This document shows, piece by piece, positions 35,701 through 48,255 of a stretch of 64,000 bases of DNA. Position 1 is the first letter of the stretch. Each line of letters starts with the position of its first letter. The DNA comes from Gibbula magus. Taxonomy: Eukaryota > Mollusca > Gastropoda > Trochida > Trochidae. The notes below the pieces were generated by a model that was not told the origin of the DNA, ran no database searches, and saw only the letters and a list, made by a program, of their open reading frames with translations. The position numbers and the translations under genes were made by a program. The stretch lies in assembly GCA_936450465.1 (NCBI GenBank), contig CAKZFU010000101.1, forward strand, positions 32,812 through 96,811. Direction: 5' to 3'.

Positions 35701-36820
35701 TGACCGTCTTATGGGCAAACCGTGCCGTTATAGTCATTCCTGTAGGCCCAATTTTGGGCAAAAAGTCATTTTGGCCTAGACAACTTTTGATGGTCTCCTA
35801 TGGAAGCTCACATCCTGCCGGTCGCATAGACGCATTCACTTTTGGAATCGGTTGCCGTCTTATCGGCAACCCGTGCCGTTAAGCTCATGCCCAAAAATGG
35901 GCCAAAAGGTGACTTTGGCCTAGACAACTTTTGATGGTCTCCTATGGAAGGTCTCATCCTGTCGGTCGCATAGACGCGTTCACTTTTGGAATCGGTGACC
36001 GTCTTATGGGCAAACCGTGCCGTTATAGTCATTCCTGTAGGCCCAATTTTGGGCCAAAAGTCACTTTGGCCTAGACAACTTTTGATGGTCTCCTATGGAA
36101 GCTCACATCCTGCCGGTCGCATAGACGCATTCACTTTTGGAATCGGTTGCCGTCTTATCGGCAACCCGTGCCGTTAAGCTCATGCCCAAAAATGGGCCAA
36201 AAGGTGACTTTGGCCTAGACAACTTTTGATGGTCTCCTATGGAAGGTCTCATCCTGTCGGTCGCATAGACGCGTTCACTTTTGGAATCGGTGACCGTCTT
36301 ATGGGCAAACCGTGCCGTTATAGTCATTCCTGTAGGCCCAATTTTGGGCCAAAAGTCACTTTGGCCTAGACAACTTTTGATGGTCTCCTATGGAAGCTCA
36401 CATCCTGCCGGTCGCATAGACGCATTCACTTTTGGAATCGGTTGCCGTCTTATCGGCAACCCGTGCCGTTAAGCTCATGCCCAAAAATGGGCCAAAAGGT
36501 GACTTTGGCCTAGACAAATTTTGATGGTCTCCTATGGAAGGTCTCATCCTGTCGGTCGCATAGACGCGTTCACTTTTGGAATCGGTGACCGTCTTATGGG
36601 CAAACCGTGCCGTTATAGTCATTCCTGTAGGCCCAATTTTGGGCCAAAAGTCACTTTGGCCTAGACAACTTTTGATGGTCTCCTATGGAAGCTCACATCC
36701 TGCCGGTCGCATAGACGCATTCACTTTTGGAATCGGTTGCCGTCTTATCGGCAACCCGTGCCGTTAAGCTCATGCCCAAAAATGGGCCAAAAGGTGACTT
36801 TGGCCTAGACAACTTTTGAT

Positions 36821-36964
36821 GGTCTCCTATGGAAGCTCACATCCTGCCGGTCGCATAGACGCGTTCACTTTTGGAATTGGTTGCCGTTTTATCGGCAACC
36901 CGTGCCGTTAAGCTCATGCCCAAAAATGGGCCAAAAGGTGACTTTGGCCTAGACAACTTTTGAT
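36821..36964 (+). repeat. Extra A1-like monomer
   Basis: An additional 144-bp monomer makes the local spacing 439 instead of 295. It is A1 in type but carries the A2 mark GCGTTCAC, plus private changes (GGAATTGG, CCGTTTTATC). Confidence 0.75.
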
Positions 36965-39900
36965 GGTCTCCTATGGAAGGTCTCATCCTGTCGGTCGCAT
37001 AGACGCGTTCACTTTTGGAATCGGTGACCGTCTTATGGGCAAACCGTGCCGTTATAGTCATTCCTGTAGGCCCAATTTTGGGCCAAAAGTCACTTTGGCC
37101 TAGACAACTTTTGATGGTCTCCTATGGAAGCTCACATCCTGCCGGTCGCATAGACGCATTCACTTTTGGAATCGGTTGCCGTCTTATCGGCAACCCGTGC
37201 CGTTAAGCTCATGCCCAAAAATGGGCCAAAAGGTGACTTTGGCCTAGACAACTTTTGATGGTCTCCTATGGAAGGTCTCATCCTGTCGGTCGCATAGACG
37301 CGTTCACTTTTGGAATCGGTGACCGTCTTATGGGCAAACCGTGCCGTTATAGTCATTCCTGTAGGCCCAATTTTGGGCCAAAAGTCACTTTGGCCTAGAC
37401 AACTTTTGATGGTCTCCTATGGAAGCTCACATCCTGCCGGTCGCATAGACGCATTCACTTTTGGAATCGGTTGCCGTCTTATCGGCAACCCGTGCCGTTA
37501 AGCTCATGCCCAAAAATGGGCCAAAAGGTGACTTTGGCCTAGACAACTTTTGATGGTCTCCTATGGAAGGTCTCATCCTGTCGGTCGCGTAGACGCGTTC
37601 ACTTTTGGAATCGGTGACCGTCTTATGGGCAAACCGTGCCGTTATAGTCATTCCTGTAGGCCCAATTTTGGGCCAAAAGTCACTTTGGCCTAGACAACTT
37701 TTGATGGTCTCCTATGGAAGCTCACATCCTGCCGGTCGCATAGACGCATTCACTTTTGGAATCGGTTGCCGTCTTATCGGCAACCCGTGCCGTTAAGCTC
37801 ATGCCCAAAAATGGGCCAAAAGGTGACTTTGGCCTAGACAACTTTTGATGGTCTCCTATGGAAGGTCTCATCCTGTCGGTCGCATAGACGCGTTCACTTT
37901 TGGAATCGGTGACCGTCTTATGGGCAAACCGTGCCGTTATAGTCATTCCTGTAGGCCCAATTTTGGGCCAAAAGTCACTTTGGCCTAGACAACTTTTGAT
38001 GGTCTCCTATGGAAGCTCACATCCTGTCGGTCGCATAGACGCATTCACTTTTGGAATCGGTTGCCGTCTTATCGGCAACCCGTGCCGTTAAGCTCATGCC
38101 CAAAAATGGGCCAAAAGGTGACTTTGGCCTAGACAACTTTTGATGGTCTCCTATGGAAGGTCTCATCCTGTCGGTCGCATAGACGCGTTCACTTTTGGAA
38201 TCGGTGACCGTCTTATGGGCAAACCGTGCCGTTATAGTCATTCCTGTAGGCCCAATTTTGGGCCAAAAGTCACTTTGGCCTAGACAACTTTTGATGGTCT
38301 CCTATGGAAGCTCACATCCTGCCGGTCGCATAGACGCATTCACTTTTGGAATCGGTTGCCGTCTTATCGGCAACCCGTGCCGTTAAGCTCATGCCCAAAA
38401 ATGGGCCAAAAGGTGACTTTGGCCTAGACAACTTTTGATGGTCTCCTATGGAAGGTCTCATCCTGTCGGTCGCATAGACGCGTTCACTTTTGGAATCGGT
38501 GACCGTCTTATGGGCAAACCGTGCCGTTATAGTCATTCCTGTAGGCCCAATTTTGGGCCAAAAGTCACTTTGGCCTAGACAACTTTTGATGGTCTCCTAT
38601 GGAAGCTCACATCCTGCCGGTCGCATAGACGCATTCACTTTTGGAATCGGTTGCCGTCTTATCGGCAACCCGTGCCGTTAAGCTCATGCCCAAAAATGGG
38701 CCAAAAGGTGACTTTGGCCTAGACAACTTTTGATGGTCTCCTATGGAAGGTCTCATCCTGTCGGTCGCATAGACGCGTTCACTTTTGGAATCGGTGACCG
38801 TCTTATGGGCAAACCGTGCCGTTATAGTCATTCCTGTAGGCCCAATTTTGGGCCAAAAGTCACTTTGGCCTAGACAACTTTTGATGGTCTCCTATGGAAG
38901 CTCACATCCTGCCGGTCGCATAGACGCATTCACTTTTGGAATCGGTTGCCGTCTTATCGGCAACCCGTGCCGTTAAGCTCATGCCCAAAAATGGGCCAAA
39001 AGGTGACTTTGGCCTAGACAACTTTTGATGGTCTCCTATGGAAGGTCTCATCCTGTCGGTCGCATAGACGCGTTCACTTTTGGAATCGGTGACCGTCTTA
39101 TGGGCAAACCGTGCCGTTATAGTCATTCCTGTAGGCCCAATTTTGGGCCAAAAGTCACTTTGGCCTAGACAACTTTTGATGGTCTCCTATGGAAGCTCAC
39201 ATCCTGCCGGTCGCATAGACGCATTCACTTTTGGAATCGGTTGCCGTCTTATCGGCAACCCGTGCCGTTAAGCTCATGCCCAAAAATGGGCCAAAAGGTG
39301 ACTTTGGCCTAGACAACTTTTGATGGTCTCCTATGGAAGGTCTCATCCTGTCGGTCGCATAGACGCGTTCACTTTTGGAATCGGTGACCGTCTTATGGGC
39401 AAACCGTGCCGTTATAGTCATTCCTGTAGGCCCAATTTTGGGCCAAAAGTCACTTTGGCCTAGACAACTTTTGATGGTCTCCTATGGAAGCTCACATCCT
39501 GCCGGTCGCATAGACGCATTCACTTTTGGAATCGGTTGCCGTCTTATCGGCAACCCGTGCCGTTAAGCTCATGCCCAAAAATGGGCCAAAAGGTGACTTT
39601 GGCCTAGACAACTTTTGATGGTCTCCTATGGAAGGTCTCATCCTGTCGGTCGCATAGACGCGTTCACTTTTGGAATCGGTGACCGTCTTATGGGCAAACC
39701 GTGCCGTTATAGTCATTCCTGTAGGCCCAATTTTGGGCCAAAAGTCACTTTGGCCTAGACAACTTTTGACGGTCTCCTATGGAAGCTCACATCCTGCCGG
39801 TCGTATAGACGCATTCACTTTTGGAATCGGTTGCCGTCTTTTCGGCAACCCGTGCCGTTAAGCTCATGCCCAAAAATGGGCCAAAAGGTGACTTTGGCCT

Positions 39901-41094
39901 AGACAACTTTTGATGGTCTCCTATGGAAGGTCTCATCCTGTCGGTCGCATAGACGCGTTCACTTTTGGAATCGGTGACCGTCTTATGGGCAAACCGTGCC
40001 GTTATAGTCATTCCTGTAGGCCCAATTTTGGGCCAAAAGTCACTTTGGCCTAGACAACTTTTGATGGTCTCCTATGGAAGCTCACATCCTGCCGGTCGCA
40101 TAGACGCATTCACTTTTGGAATCGGTTGCCGTCTTATCGGCAACCCGTGCCGTTAAGCTCATGCCCAAAAATGGGCCAAAAGGTGACTTTGGCCTAGACA
40201 ACTTTTGATGGTCTCCTATGGAAGGTCTCATCCTGTCGGTCGCATAGACGCGTTCACTTTTGGAATCGGTGACCGTCTTATGGGCAAACCGTGCCGTTAT
40301 AGTCATTCCTGTAGGCCCAATTTTGGGCCAAAAGTCACTTTGGCCTAGACAACTTTTGATGGTCTCCTATGGAAGCTCACATCCTGCCGGTCGCATAGAC
40401 GCATTCACTTTTGGAATCGGTTGCCGTCTTATCGGCAACCCGTGCCGTTAAGCTCATGCCCAAAAATGGGCCAAAAGGTGACTTTGGCCTAGACAACTTT
40501 TGATGGTCTCCTATGGAAGGTCTCATCCTGTCGGTCGCATAGACGCGTTCACTTTTGGAATCGGTGACCGTCTTATGGGCAAACCGTGCCGTTATAGTCA
40601 TTCCTGTAGGCCCAATTTTGGGCCAAAAGTCACTTTGGCCTAGACAACTTTTGATGGTCTCCTATGGAAGCTCACATCCTGCCGGTCGCATAGACGCATT
40701 CACTTTTGGAATCGGTTGCCGTCTTATCGGCAACCCGTGCCGTTAAGCTTATGCCCAAAAATGGGCCAAAAGGTGACTTTGGCCTAGACAACTTTTGATG
40801 GTCTCCTATGGAAGGTCTCATCCTGTCGGTCGCATAGACGCGTTCACTTTTGGAATCGGTGACCGTCTTATGGGCAAACCGTGCCGTTATAGTCATTCCT
40901 GTAGGCCCAATTTTGGGCCAAAAGTCACTTTGGCCTAGACAACTTTTGATGGTCTCCTATGGAAGCTCACATCCTGCCGGTCGCATAGACGCATTCACTT
41001 TTGGAATCGTTTGCCGTCTTATCGGCAACCCGTGCCGTTCAGCTCATGCCCAAAAATGGGCCAAAAGGTGACTTTGGCCTAGACAACTTTTGAT

Positions 41095-41238
41095 GGTCTC
41101 CTATGGAAGGTCTCATCCTGTCGGTCGCATAGACGCGTTCACTTTTGGAATCGGTGACCGTCTTATGGGCAAACCGTGCCGTTAAGCTCATGCCCAAAAA
41201 TGGGCCAAAAGGTGACTTTGGCCTAGACAACTTTTGAT
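41095..41238 (+). repeat. A2/A1 hybrid monomer, first copy
   Basis: A 144-bp monomer with the A2 front through CCGTCTTATGGGCAAACC and the A1 back from TTAAGCTCATGCCC. The same hybrid recurs at 42124-42267, 1029 bp away (three dimers plus one monomer), so the pair arose by block duplication. Confidence 0.75.
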
Positions 41239-42123
41239 GGTCTCCTATGGAAGGTCTCATCCTGTCGGTCGCATAGACGCGTTCACTTTTGGAATCGGTG
41301 ACCGTCTTATGGGCAAACCGTGCCGTTATAGTCATTCCTGTAGGCCCAATTTTGGGCCAAAAGTCACTTTGGCCTAGACAACTTTTGATGGTCTCCTATG
41401 GAAGCTCACATCCTGCCGGTCGCATAGACGCATTCACTTTTGGAATCGGTTGCCGTCTTATCGGCAACCCGTGCCGTTAAGCTCATGCCCAAAAATGGGC
41501 CAAAAGGTGACTTTGGCCTAGACAACTTTTGATGGTCTCCTATGGAAGGTCTCATCCTGTCGGTCGCATAGACGCGTTCACTTTTGGAACCGGTGACCGT
41601 CTTATGGGCAAACCGTGCCGTTATAGTCATTCCTGTAGGCCCAATTTTGGGCCAAAAGTCACTTTGGCCTAGACAACTTTTGATGGTCTCCTATGGAAGC
41701 TCACATCCTGCTGGTCGCATAGACGCATTCACTTTTGGAATCGGTTGCCGTCTTATCGGCAACCCGTGCCGTTAAGCTCATGCCCAAAAATGGGCCAAAA
41801 GGTGACTTTGGCCTAGACAACTTTTGATGGTCTCCTATGGAAGGTCTCATCCTGTCGGTCGCATAGACGCGTTCACTTTTGGAATCGGTGACCGTCTTAT
41901 GGGCAAACCGTGCCGTTATAGTCATTCCTGTAGGCCCAATTTTGGGCCAAAAGTCACTTTGGCCTAGACAACTTTTGATGGTCTCCTATGGAAGCTCACA
42001 TCCTGCCGGTCGCATAGACGCATTCACTTTTGGAATCGGTTGCCGTCTTATCGGCAACCCGTGCCGTTAAGCTCATGCCCAAAAATGGGCCAAAAGGTGA
42101 CTTTGGCCTAGACAACTTTTGAT

Positions 42124-42267
42124 GGTCTCCTATGGAAGGTCTCATCCTGTCGGTCGCATAGACGCGTTCACTTTTGGAATCGGTGACCGTCTTATGGGCA
42201 AACCGTGCCGTTAAGCTCATGCCCAAAAATGGGCCAAAAGGTGACTTTGGCCTAGACAACTTTTGAT
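42124..42267 (+). repeat. A2/A1 hybrid monomer, second copy
   Basis: Same structure as the hybrid at 41095-41238. Confidence 0.75.
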
Positions 42268-44620
42268 GGTCTCCTATGGAAGGTCTCATCCTGTCGGTCG
42301 CATAGACGCGTTCACTTTTGGAATCGGTGACCGTCTTATGGGCAAACCGTGCCGTTATAGTCATTCCTGTAGGCCCAATTTTGGGCCAAAAGTCACTTTG
42401 GCCTAGACAACTTTTGATGGTCTCCTATGGAAGCTCACATCCTGCCGGTCGCATAGACGCATTCACTTTTGGAATCGGTTGCCGTCTTATCGGCAACCCG
42501 TGCCGTTAAGCTCATGCCCAAAAATGGGCCAAAAGGTGACTTTGGCCTAGACAACTTTTGACGGTCTCCTATGGAAGGTCTCATCCTGTCGGTCGCATAG
42601 ACGCGTTCACTTTTGGAATCGGTGACCGTCTTATGGGCAAACCGTGCCGTTATAGTCATTCCTGTAGGCCCAATTTTGGGCCAAAAGTCACTTTGGCCTA
42701 GACAACTTTTGATGGTCTCCTATGGAAGCTCACATCCTGCCGGTCGCATAGACGCATTCACTTTTGGAATCGGTTGCCGTCTTATCGGCAACCCGTGCCG
42801 TTAAGCTCATGCCCAAAAATGGGCCAAAAGGTGACTTTGGCCTAGACAACTTTTGATGGTCTCCTTTGGAAGGTCTCATCCTGTCGGTCGCATAGACGCG
42901 TTCACTTTTGGAATCGGTGACCGTCTTATGGGCAAACCGTGCCGTTATAGTCATTCCTGTAGGCCCAATTTTGGGCCAAAAGTCACTTTGGCCTAGACAA
43001 CTTTTGATGGTCTCCTATGGAAGCTCACATCCTGCCGGTCGCATAGACGCATTCACTTTTGGAATCGGTTGCCGTCTTATCGGCAACCCGTGCCGTTAAG
43101 CTCATGCCCAAAAATGGGCCAAAAGGTGACTTTGGCCTAGACAACTTTTGATGGTCTCCTATGGAAGGTCTCATCCTGTCGGTCGCATAGACGCGTTCAC
43201 TTTTGGAATCGGTGACCGTCTTATGGGCAAACCGTGCCGTTATAGTCATTCCTGTAGGCCCAATTTTGGGCCAAAAGTCACTTTGGCCTAGACAACTTTT
43301 GATGGTCTCCTATGGAAGCTCACATCCTGCCGGTCGCATAGACGCATTCACTTTTGGAATCGGTTGCCGTCTTATCGGCAACCCGTGCCGTTAAGCTCAT
43401 GCCCAAAAATGGGCCAAAAGGTGACTTTGGCCTAGACAACTTTTGATGGTCTCCTATGGAAGGTCTCATCCTGTCGGTCGCATAGACGCGTTCACTTTTG
43501 GAATCGGTGACCGTCTTATGGGCAAACCGTGCCGTTATAGTCATTCCTGTAGGCCCAATTTTGGGCCAAAAGTCACTTTGGCCTAGACAACTTTTGATGG
43601 TCTCCCATGGAAGCTCACATCCTGCCGGTCGCATAGACGCATTCACTTTTGGAAACGGTTGCCGTCTTATCGGCAACCCGTGCCGTTAAGCTCATGCCCA
43701 AAAATGGGCCAAAAGGTGACTTTGGCCTAGACAACTTTTGATGGTCTCCTATGGAAGGTCTCATCCTGTCGGTCGCATAGACGCGTTCACTTTTGGAATC
43801 GGTGACCGTCTTATGGGCAAACCGTGCCGTTATAGTCATTCCTGTAGGCCCAATTTTGGGCCAAAAGTCACTTTGGCCTAGACAACTTTTGATGGTCTCC
43901 CATGGAAGCTCACATCCTGCCGGTCGCATAGACGCATTCACTTTTGGAAACGGTTGCCGTCTTATCGGCAACCCGTGCCGTTAAGCTCATGCCCAAAAAT
44001 GGGCCAAAAGGTGACTTTGGCCTAGACAACTTTTGATGGTCTCCTATGGAAGGTCTCATCCTGTCGGTCGCATAGACGCGTTCACTTTTGGAATCGGTGA
44101 CCGTCTTATGGGCAAACCGTGCCGTTATAGTCATTCCTGTAGGCCCAATTTTGGGCCAAAAGTCACTTTGGCCTAGACAACTTTTGATGGTCTCCTATGG
44201 AAGCTCACATCCTGCCGGTCGCATAGACGCATTCACTTTTGGAATCGGTTGCCGTCTTATCGGCAACCCGTGCCGTTAAGCTCATGCCCAAAAATGGGCC
44301 AAAAGGTGACTTTGGCCTAGACAACTTTTGATGGTCTCCTATGGAAGGTCTCATCCTGTCGGTCGCATAGACGCGTTCACTTTTGGAATCGGTGACCGTC
44401 TTATGGGCAAACCGTGCCGTTATAGTCATTCCTGTAGGCCCAATTTTGGGCCAAAAGTCACTTTGGCCTAGACAACTTTTGATGGTCTCCTATGGAAGCT
44501 CACATCCTGCCGGTCGCATAGACGCATTCACTTTTGGAATCGGTTGCCGTCTTATCGGCAACCCGTGCCGTTAAGCTCATGCCCAAAAATGGGCCAAAAG
44601 GTGACTTTGGCCTAGACAAC

Positions 44621-44699
44621 TGAAGGGGTGCATTCAAGAAGGGCACATGTGCTATGTTAAATACATAGAACATGTGCCCTTCTTGAATGCACCCCTTCA
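44621..44699. mobile_element. 79-bp perfect-hairpin insertion in the satellite
   Basis: Non-satellite DNA in the conserved GACAAC|TTTTG. It has 30-bp arms (TGAAGGGGTGCATTC... and its exact complement), one G/A mismatch, then 6 more paired bases (CTATGT/ACATAG) and a TAAAT loop. Satellite AC is present on both sides (44619-44620 and 44700-44701), consistent with a 2-bp target duplication; CAAC with asymmetric ends is another reading. It codes for nothing. It could be a very small foldback element or MITE, or a product of DNA repair. Confidence 0.7.
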
Positions 44700-47600
44700 A
44701 CTTTTGATGGTCTCCTATGGAAGGTCTCATCCTGTCGGTCGCATAGACGCGTTCACTTTTGGAATCGGTGACCGTCTTATGGGCAAACCGTGCCGTTATA
44801 GTCATTCCTGTAGGCCCAATTTTGGGCCAAAAGTCACTTTGGCCTAGACAACTTTTGATGGTCTCCTATGGAAGCTCACATCCTGCCGGTCGCATAGACG
44901 CATTCACTTTTGGAATCGGTTGCCGTCTTATCGGCAACCCGTGCCGTTAAGCTCATGCCCAAAAATGGGCCAAAAGGTGACTTTGGCCTAGACAACTTTT
45001 GATGGTCTCCTATGGAAGGTCTCATCCTGTCGGTCGCATAGACGCGTTCACTTTTGGAATCGGTGACCGTCTTATGGGCAAACCGTGCCGTTATAGTCAT
45101 TCCTGTAGGCCCAATTTTGGGCCAAAAGTCACTTTGGCCTAGACAACTTTTGATGGTCTCCTATGGAAGCTCACATCCTGCCGGTCGCATAGACGCATTC
45201 ACTTTTGGAATCGGTTGCCGTCTTATCGGCAACCCGTGCCGTTAAGCTCATGCCCAAAAATGGGCCAAAAGGTGACTTTGGCCTAGACAACTTTTGATGG
45301 TCTCCTATGGAAGGTCTCATCCTGTCGGTCGCATAGACGCGTTCACTTTTGGAATCGGTGACCGTCTTATGGGCAAACCGTGCCGTTATAGTCATTCCTG
45401 TAGGCCCAATTTTGGGCCAAAAGTCACTTTGGCCTAGACAACTTTTGATGGTCTCCTATGGAAGCTCACATCCTGCCGGTCGCATAGACGCATTCACTTT
45501 TGGAATCGGTTGCCGTCTTATCGGCAACCCGTGCCGTTAAGCTCATGCCCAAAAATGGGCCAAAAGGTGACTTTGGCCTAGACAACTTTTGATGGTCTCC
45601 TATGGAAGGTCTCATCCTGTCGGTCGCATAGACGCGTTCACTTTTGGAATCGGTGACCGTCTTATGGGCAAACCGTGCCGTTATAGTCATTCCTGTAGGC
45701 CCAATTTTGGGCCAAAAGTCACTTTGGCCTAGACAACTTTTGATGGTCTCCTATGTAAGCTCACATCCTGCCGGTCGCATAGACGCATTCACTTTTGGAA
45801 TCGGTTGCCGTCTTATCGGCAACCCGTGCCGTTAAGCTCATGCCCAAAAATGGGCCAAAAGGTGACTTTGGCCTAGACAACTTTTGATGGTCTCCTATGG
45901 AAGGTCTCATCCTGTCGGTCGCATAGACGCGTTCACTTTTGGAATCGGTGACCGTCTTATGGGCAAACCGTGCCGTTATAGTCATTCCTGTAGGCCCAAT
46001 TTTGGGCCAAAAGTCACTTTGGCCTAGACAACTTTTGATGGTCTCCTATGGAAGCTCACATCCTGCCGGTCGCATAGACGCATTCACTTTTGGAATCGGT
46101 TGCCGTCTTATCGGCAACCCGTGCCGTTAAGCTCATGCCCAAAAATGGGCCAAAAGGTGACTTTGGCCTAGACAACTTTTGATGGTCTCCTATGGAAGGT
46201 CTCATCCTGTCGGTCGCATAGACGCGTTCACTTTTGGAATCGGTGACCGTCTTATGGGCAAACCGTGCCGTTATAGTCATTCCTGTAGGCCCAATTTTGG
46301 GCCAAAAGTCACTTTGGCCTAGACAACTTTTGATGGTCTCCTATGGAAGCTCACATCCTGCCGGTCGCATAGACGCATTCACTTTTGGAATCGGTTGCCG
46401 TCTTATCGGCAACCCGTGCCGTTAAGCTCATGCCCAAAAATGGGCCAAAAGGTGACTTTGGCCTAGACAACTTTTGATGGTCTCCTATGGAAGGTCTCAT
46501 CCTGTCGGTCGCATAGACGCGTTCACTTTTGGAATCGGTGACCGTCTTATGGGCAAACCGTGCCGTTATAGTCATTCCTGTAGGCCCAATTTTGGGCCAA
46601 AAGTCACTTTGGCCTAGACAACTTTTGATGGTCTCCTATGGAAGCTCACATCCTGCCGGTCGCATAGACGCATTCACTTTTGGAATCGGTTGCCGTCTTA
46701 TCGGCAACCCGTGCCGTTAAGCTCATGCCCAAAAATGGGCCAAAAGGTGACTTTGGCCTAGACAACTTTTGATGGTCTCCTATGGAAGGTCTCATCCTGT
46801 CGGTCGCATAGACGCGTTCACTTTTGGAATCGGTGACCGTCTTATGGGCAAACCGTGCCGTTATAGTCATTCCTGTAGGCCCAATTTTGGGCCAAAAGTC
46901 ACTTTGGCCTAGACAACTTTTGATGGTCTCCTATGGAAGCTCACATCCTGCCGGTCGCATAGACGCATTCACTTTTGGAATCGGTTGCCGTCTTATCGGC
47001 AACCCGTGCCGTTAAGCTCGTGCCCAAAAATGGGCCAAAAGGTGACTTTGGCCTAGACAACTTTTGATGGTCTCCTATGGAAGGTCTCATCCTGTCGGTC
47101 GCATAGACGCGTTCACTTTTGGAATCGGTGACCGTCTTATGGGCAAACCGTGCCGTTATAGTCATTCCTGTAGGCCCAATTTTGGGCCAAAAGTCACTTT
47201 GGCCTAGACAACTTTTGATGGTCTCCCATGGAAGCTCACATCCTGCCGGTCGCATAGACGCATTCACTTTTGGAAACGGTTGCCGTCTTATCGGCAACCC
47301 GTGCCGTTAAGCTCATGCCCAAAAATGGGCCAAAAGGTGACTTTGGCCTAGACAACTTTTGATGGTCTCCTATGGAAGGTCTCATCCTGTCGGTCGCATG
47401 GACGCGTTCACTTTTGGAATCGGTGACCGTCTTATGGGCAAACCGTGCCGTTATAGTCATTCCTGTAGGCCCAATTTTGGGCCAAAAGTCACTTTGGCCT
47501 AGACAACTTTTGATGGTCTCCCATGGAAGCTCACATCCTGCCGGTCGCATAGACGCATTCACTTTTGGAAACGGTTGCCGTCTTATCGGCAACCCGTGCC

Positions 47601-48192
47601 GTTAAGCTCATGCCCAAAAATGGGCCAAAAGGTGACTTTGGCCTAGACAACTTTTGATGGTCTCCTATGGAAGGTCTCATCCTGTCGGTCGCATAGACGC
47701 GTTCACTTTTGGAATCGGTGACCGTCTTATGGGCAAACCGTGCCGTTATAGTCATTCCTGTAGGCCCAATTTTGGGCCAAAAGTCACTTTGGCCTAGACA
47801 ACTTTTGATGGTCTCCTATGGAAGCTCACATCCTGCCGGTCGCATAGACGCATTCACTTTTGGAATCGGTTGCCGTCTTATCGGCAACCCGTGCCGTTAA
47901 GCTCATGCCCAAAGATGGGCCAAAAGGTGACTTTGGCCTAGACAACTTTTGATGGTCTCCTATGGAAGGTCTCATCCTGTCGGTCGCATAGACGCGTTCA
48001 CTTTTGGAATCGGTGACCGTCTTATGGGCAAACCGTGCCGTTATAGTCATTCCTGTAGGCCCAATTTTGGGCCAAAAGTCACTTTGGCCTAGACAACTTT
48101 TGATGGTCTCCTATGGAAGCTCACATCCTGCCGGTCGCATAGACGCATTCACTTTTGGAATCGGTTGCCGTCTTATCGGCAACCCGTGCCGT

Positions 48193-48255
48193 TAAGCTCA
48201 TGCCCAAAAATGAGCTTAGTTGTCTAGGCCAAAGTCACCTTTTGGCCTAGACAAC
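48193..48255. other. Locally inverted satellite scar with two hairpins
   Basis: Normal AAAAATGGGCCAAAAGGTGAC is replaced by two short inverted pieces. TAAGCTCAT (48193-48201) faces ATGAGCTTA (48210-48218), and GTTGTCTAGGCCAAA (48219-48233) faces TTTGGCCTAGACAAC (48241-48255). The unit is 14 bp longer than 295. This is the signature of template switching or of fold-back repair. Confidence 0.8.

Noticed and set aside
44647..44847. 66-codon frame starting inside the hairpin insertion
   Set aside because: It begins in the palindrome and runs into satellite; nothing suggests it is translated.
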